The position numbers and the translations under genes are program-made. The notes under the pieces are model-generated. The model saw only the letters and a list, made by a program, of their open reading frames with translations, did not search any database and was not told where the DNA came from. From assembly GCA_046758865.1 (NCBI GenBank), contig JBHIBD010000063.1:1-13051 (forward strand): a DNA stretch of 13,051 bases. The letters run 5' to 3'. The stretch comes from JBHIBD01 sp046758865 (GTDB lineage: Bacteria; Planctomycetota; Brocadiia; Brocadiales; Bathyanammoxibiaceae). Positions 12,988 to 13,051 of the stretch are shown here, piece by piece; position 1 is the first letter of the stretch, and each line of letters starts with the position of its first letter.

Positions 12988-13018
12988 GGTGGTAACAGGC
13001 GGTCTTCTGTTTTCCACC
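12988..13018. other. Imperfect hairpin near the right edge
   Basis: GGTGG pairs with CCACC and AACAG with CTGTT, with a one-base bulge on one side, two on the other and an 8-base loop. It might be an RNA structure in the leader of a neighbouring gene, but no gene is visible to support this. Confidence 0.25.
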
Positions 13019-13051
13019 CTCCTTTCGTTATTCGTGCTCCCGTCACTCTAC

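Larger units (their letters stand above)
12609..13051. other. Gene-poor region after parB
   Basis: Apart from short frames without codon bias or a convincing ribosome binding site, I see no gene in these 443 bases. The segment is AT-rich in the middle and holds a 21-base palindrome, a 10-base direct repeat (TATAAGTCTC at 12902-12911 and 12955-12964), an imperfect hairpin near the right edge and several TATA-rich words. No tRNA cloverleaf, DnaA box cluster or terminator with a T-tract was found. It may be the upstream control region of a gene beyond the window. Confidence 0.5.

Noticed and set aside
12910..13017. A 35-codon minus-strand frame starting with GTG next to AAAGGAGG
   Set aside because: The purine run touches the start codon with no spacing, the peptide resembles nothing and the frame overlaps the hairpin and palindrome; more likely chance.
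12609..13051. Replication origin or tRNA gene after parB
   Set aside because: I found no cluster of TTATCCACA-type DnaA boxes, no dnaA gene and no cloverleaf with a T-loop GTTCRA motif.

Overview
The window looks like a chromosomal segment of a Gram-negative, probably anaerobic bacterium of moderate GC content. Three genes fit an anaerobe or an organism rich in low-potential electron carriers: a 2-hydroxyacyl-CoA dehydratase-type iron-sulfur protein, a ferredoxin:thioredoxin reductase catalytic subunit and a TyrZ-type tyrosyl-tRNA synthetase. Sec signal peptides and a large exported S41 protease indicate an envelope with a periplasm. The mixture would suit an uncultivated Planctomycetota (Brocadiales-like), Nitrospirota or Desulfobacterota lineage, but no rRNA gene or other decisive marker is present, so the taxonomy is a guess.

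Layout. At 2-640 (+) is the 3' part of an unrecognised alpha-helical protein. At 696-3450 (-) a tight operon reads yjbQ (secondary thiamine-phosphate synthase family), a CPBP membrane protease, tyrS and a small CBU_0592-like membrane protein, driven by a good sigma70-type promoter at 3496-3524. Divergent from it, at 3728-6655 (+), are a tandem-ACT-domain protein, an exported aromatic-rich protein of unknown function starting with TTG, and a single-subunit 2-hydroxyacyl-CoA dehydratase-family protein. At 6620-7460 is a repeat-rich island holding an AT-rich DUF559 (Vsr-like) endonuclease gene. At 7465-10341 (-) is a 958-residue exported protease with PDZ, S41, beta-sandwich and SH3-like parts. 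trpC (10402-11181, +) follows, then a convergent ferredoxin:thioredoxin reductase catalytic subunit (11190-11510, -), then parB (11757-12608, +) with a parS site inside its coding sequence. The last 443 bases hold no convincing gene, only palindromes and short repeats.

Most unusual part. The DUF559 gene is nested in several repeat layers. The outermost is a direct repeat that duplicates the last 12 codons of the upstream dehydratase gene plus a REP-like structured element. Within this are copies of a dispersed palindrome whose core is GTAGGGTGCGT. Innermost is an inverted pair of G-rich/C-rich repeats: the left copy seems to supply the ribosome binding site and a G-quadruplex motif just before the TTG start, and the right copy encodes the protein's proline/glycine-rich tail. 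I read this as a candidate mobile endonuclease-plus-repeat cassette, perhaps functionally like RAYT/REP systems. That reading is inference.

How the genes work together. The minus-strand operon combines housekeeping translation (tyrS) with accessory membrane and cofactor functions. The ACT, exported-protein and dehydratase genes are close enough to be co-transcribed, but no shared pathway is evident. parB with its internal parS marks this as chromosomal and probably near the replication origin, although no parA or dnaA is visible here.
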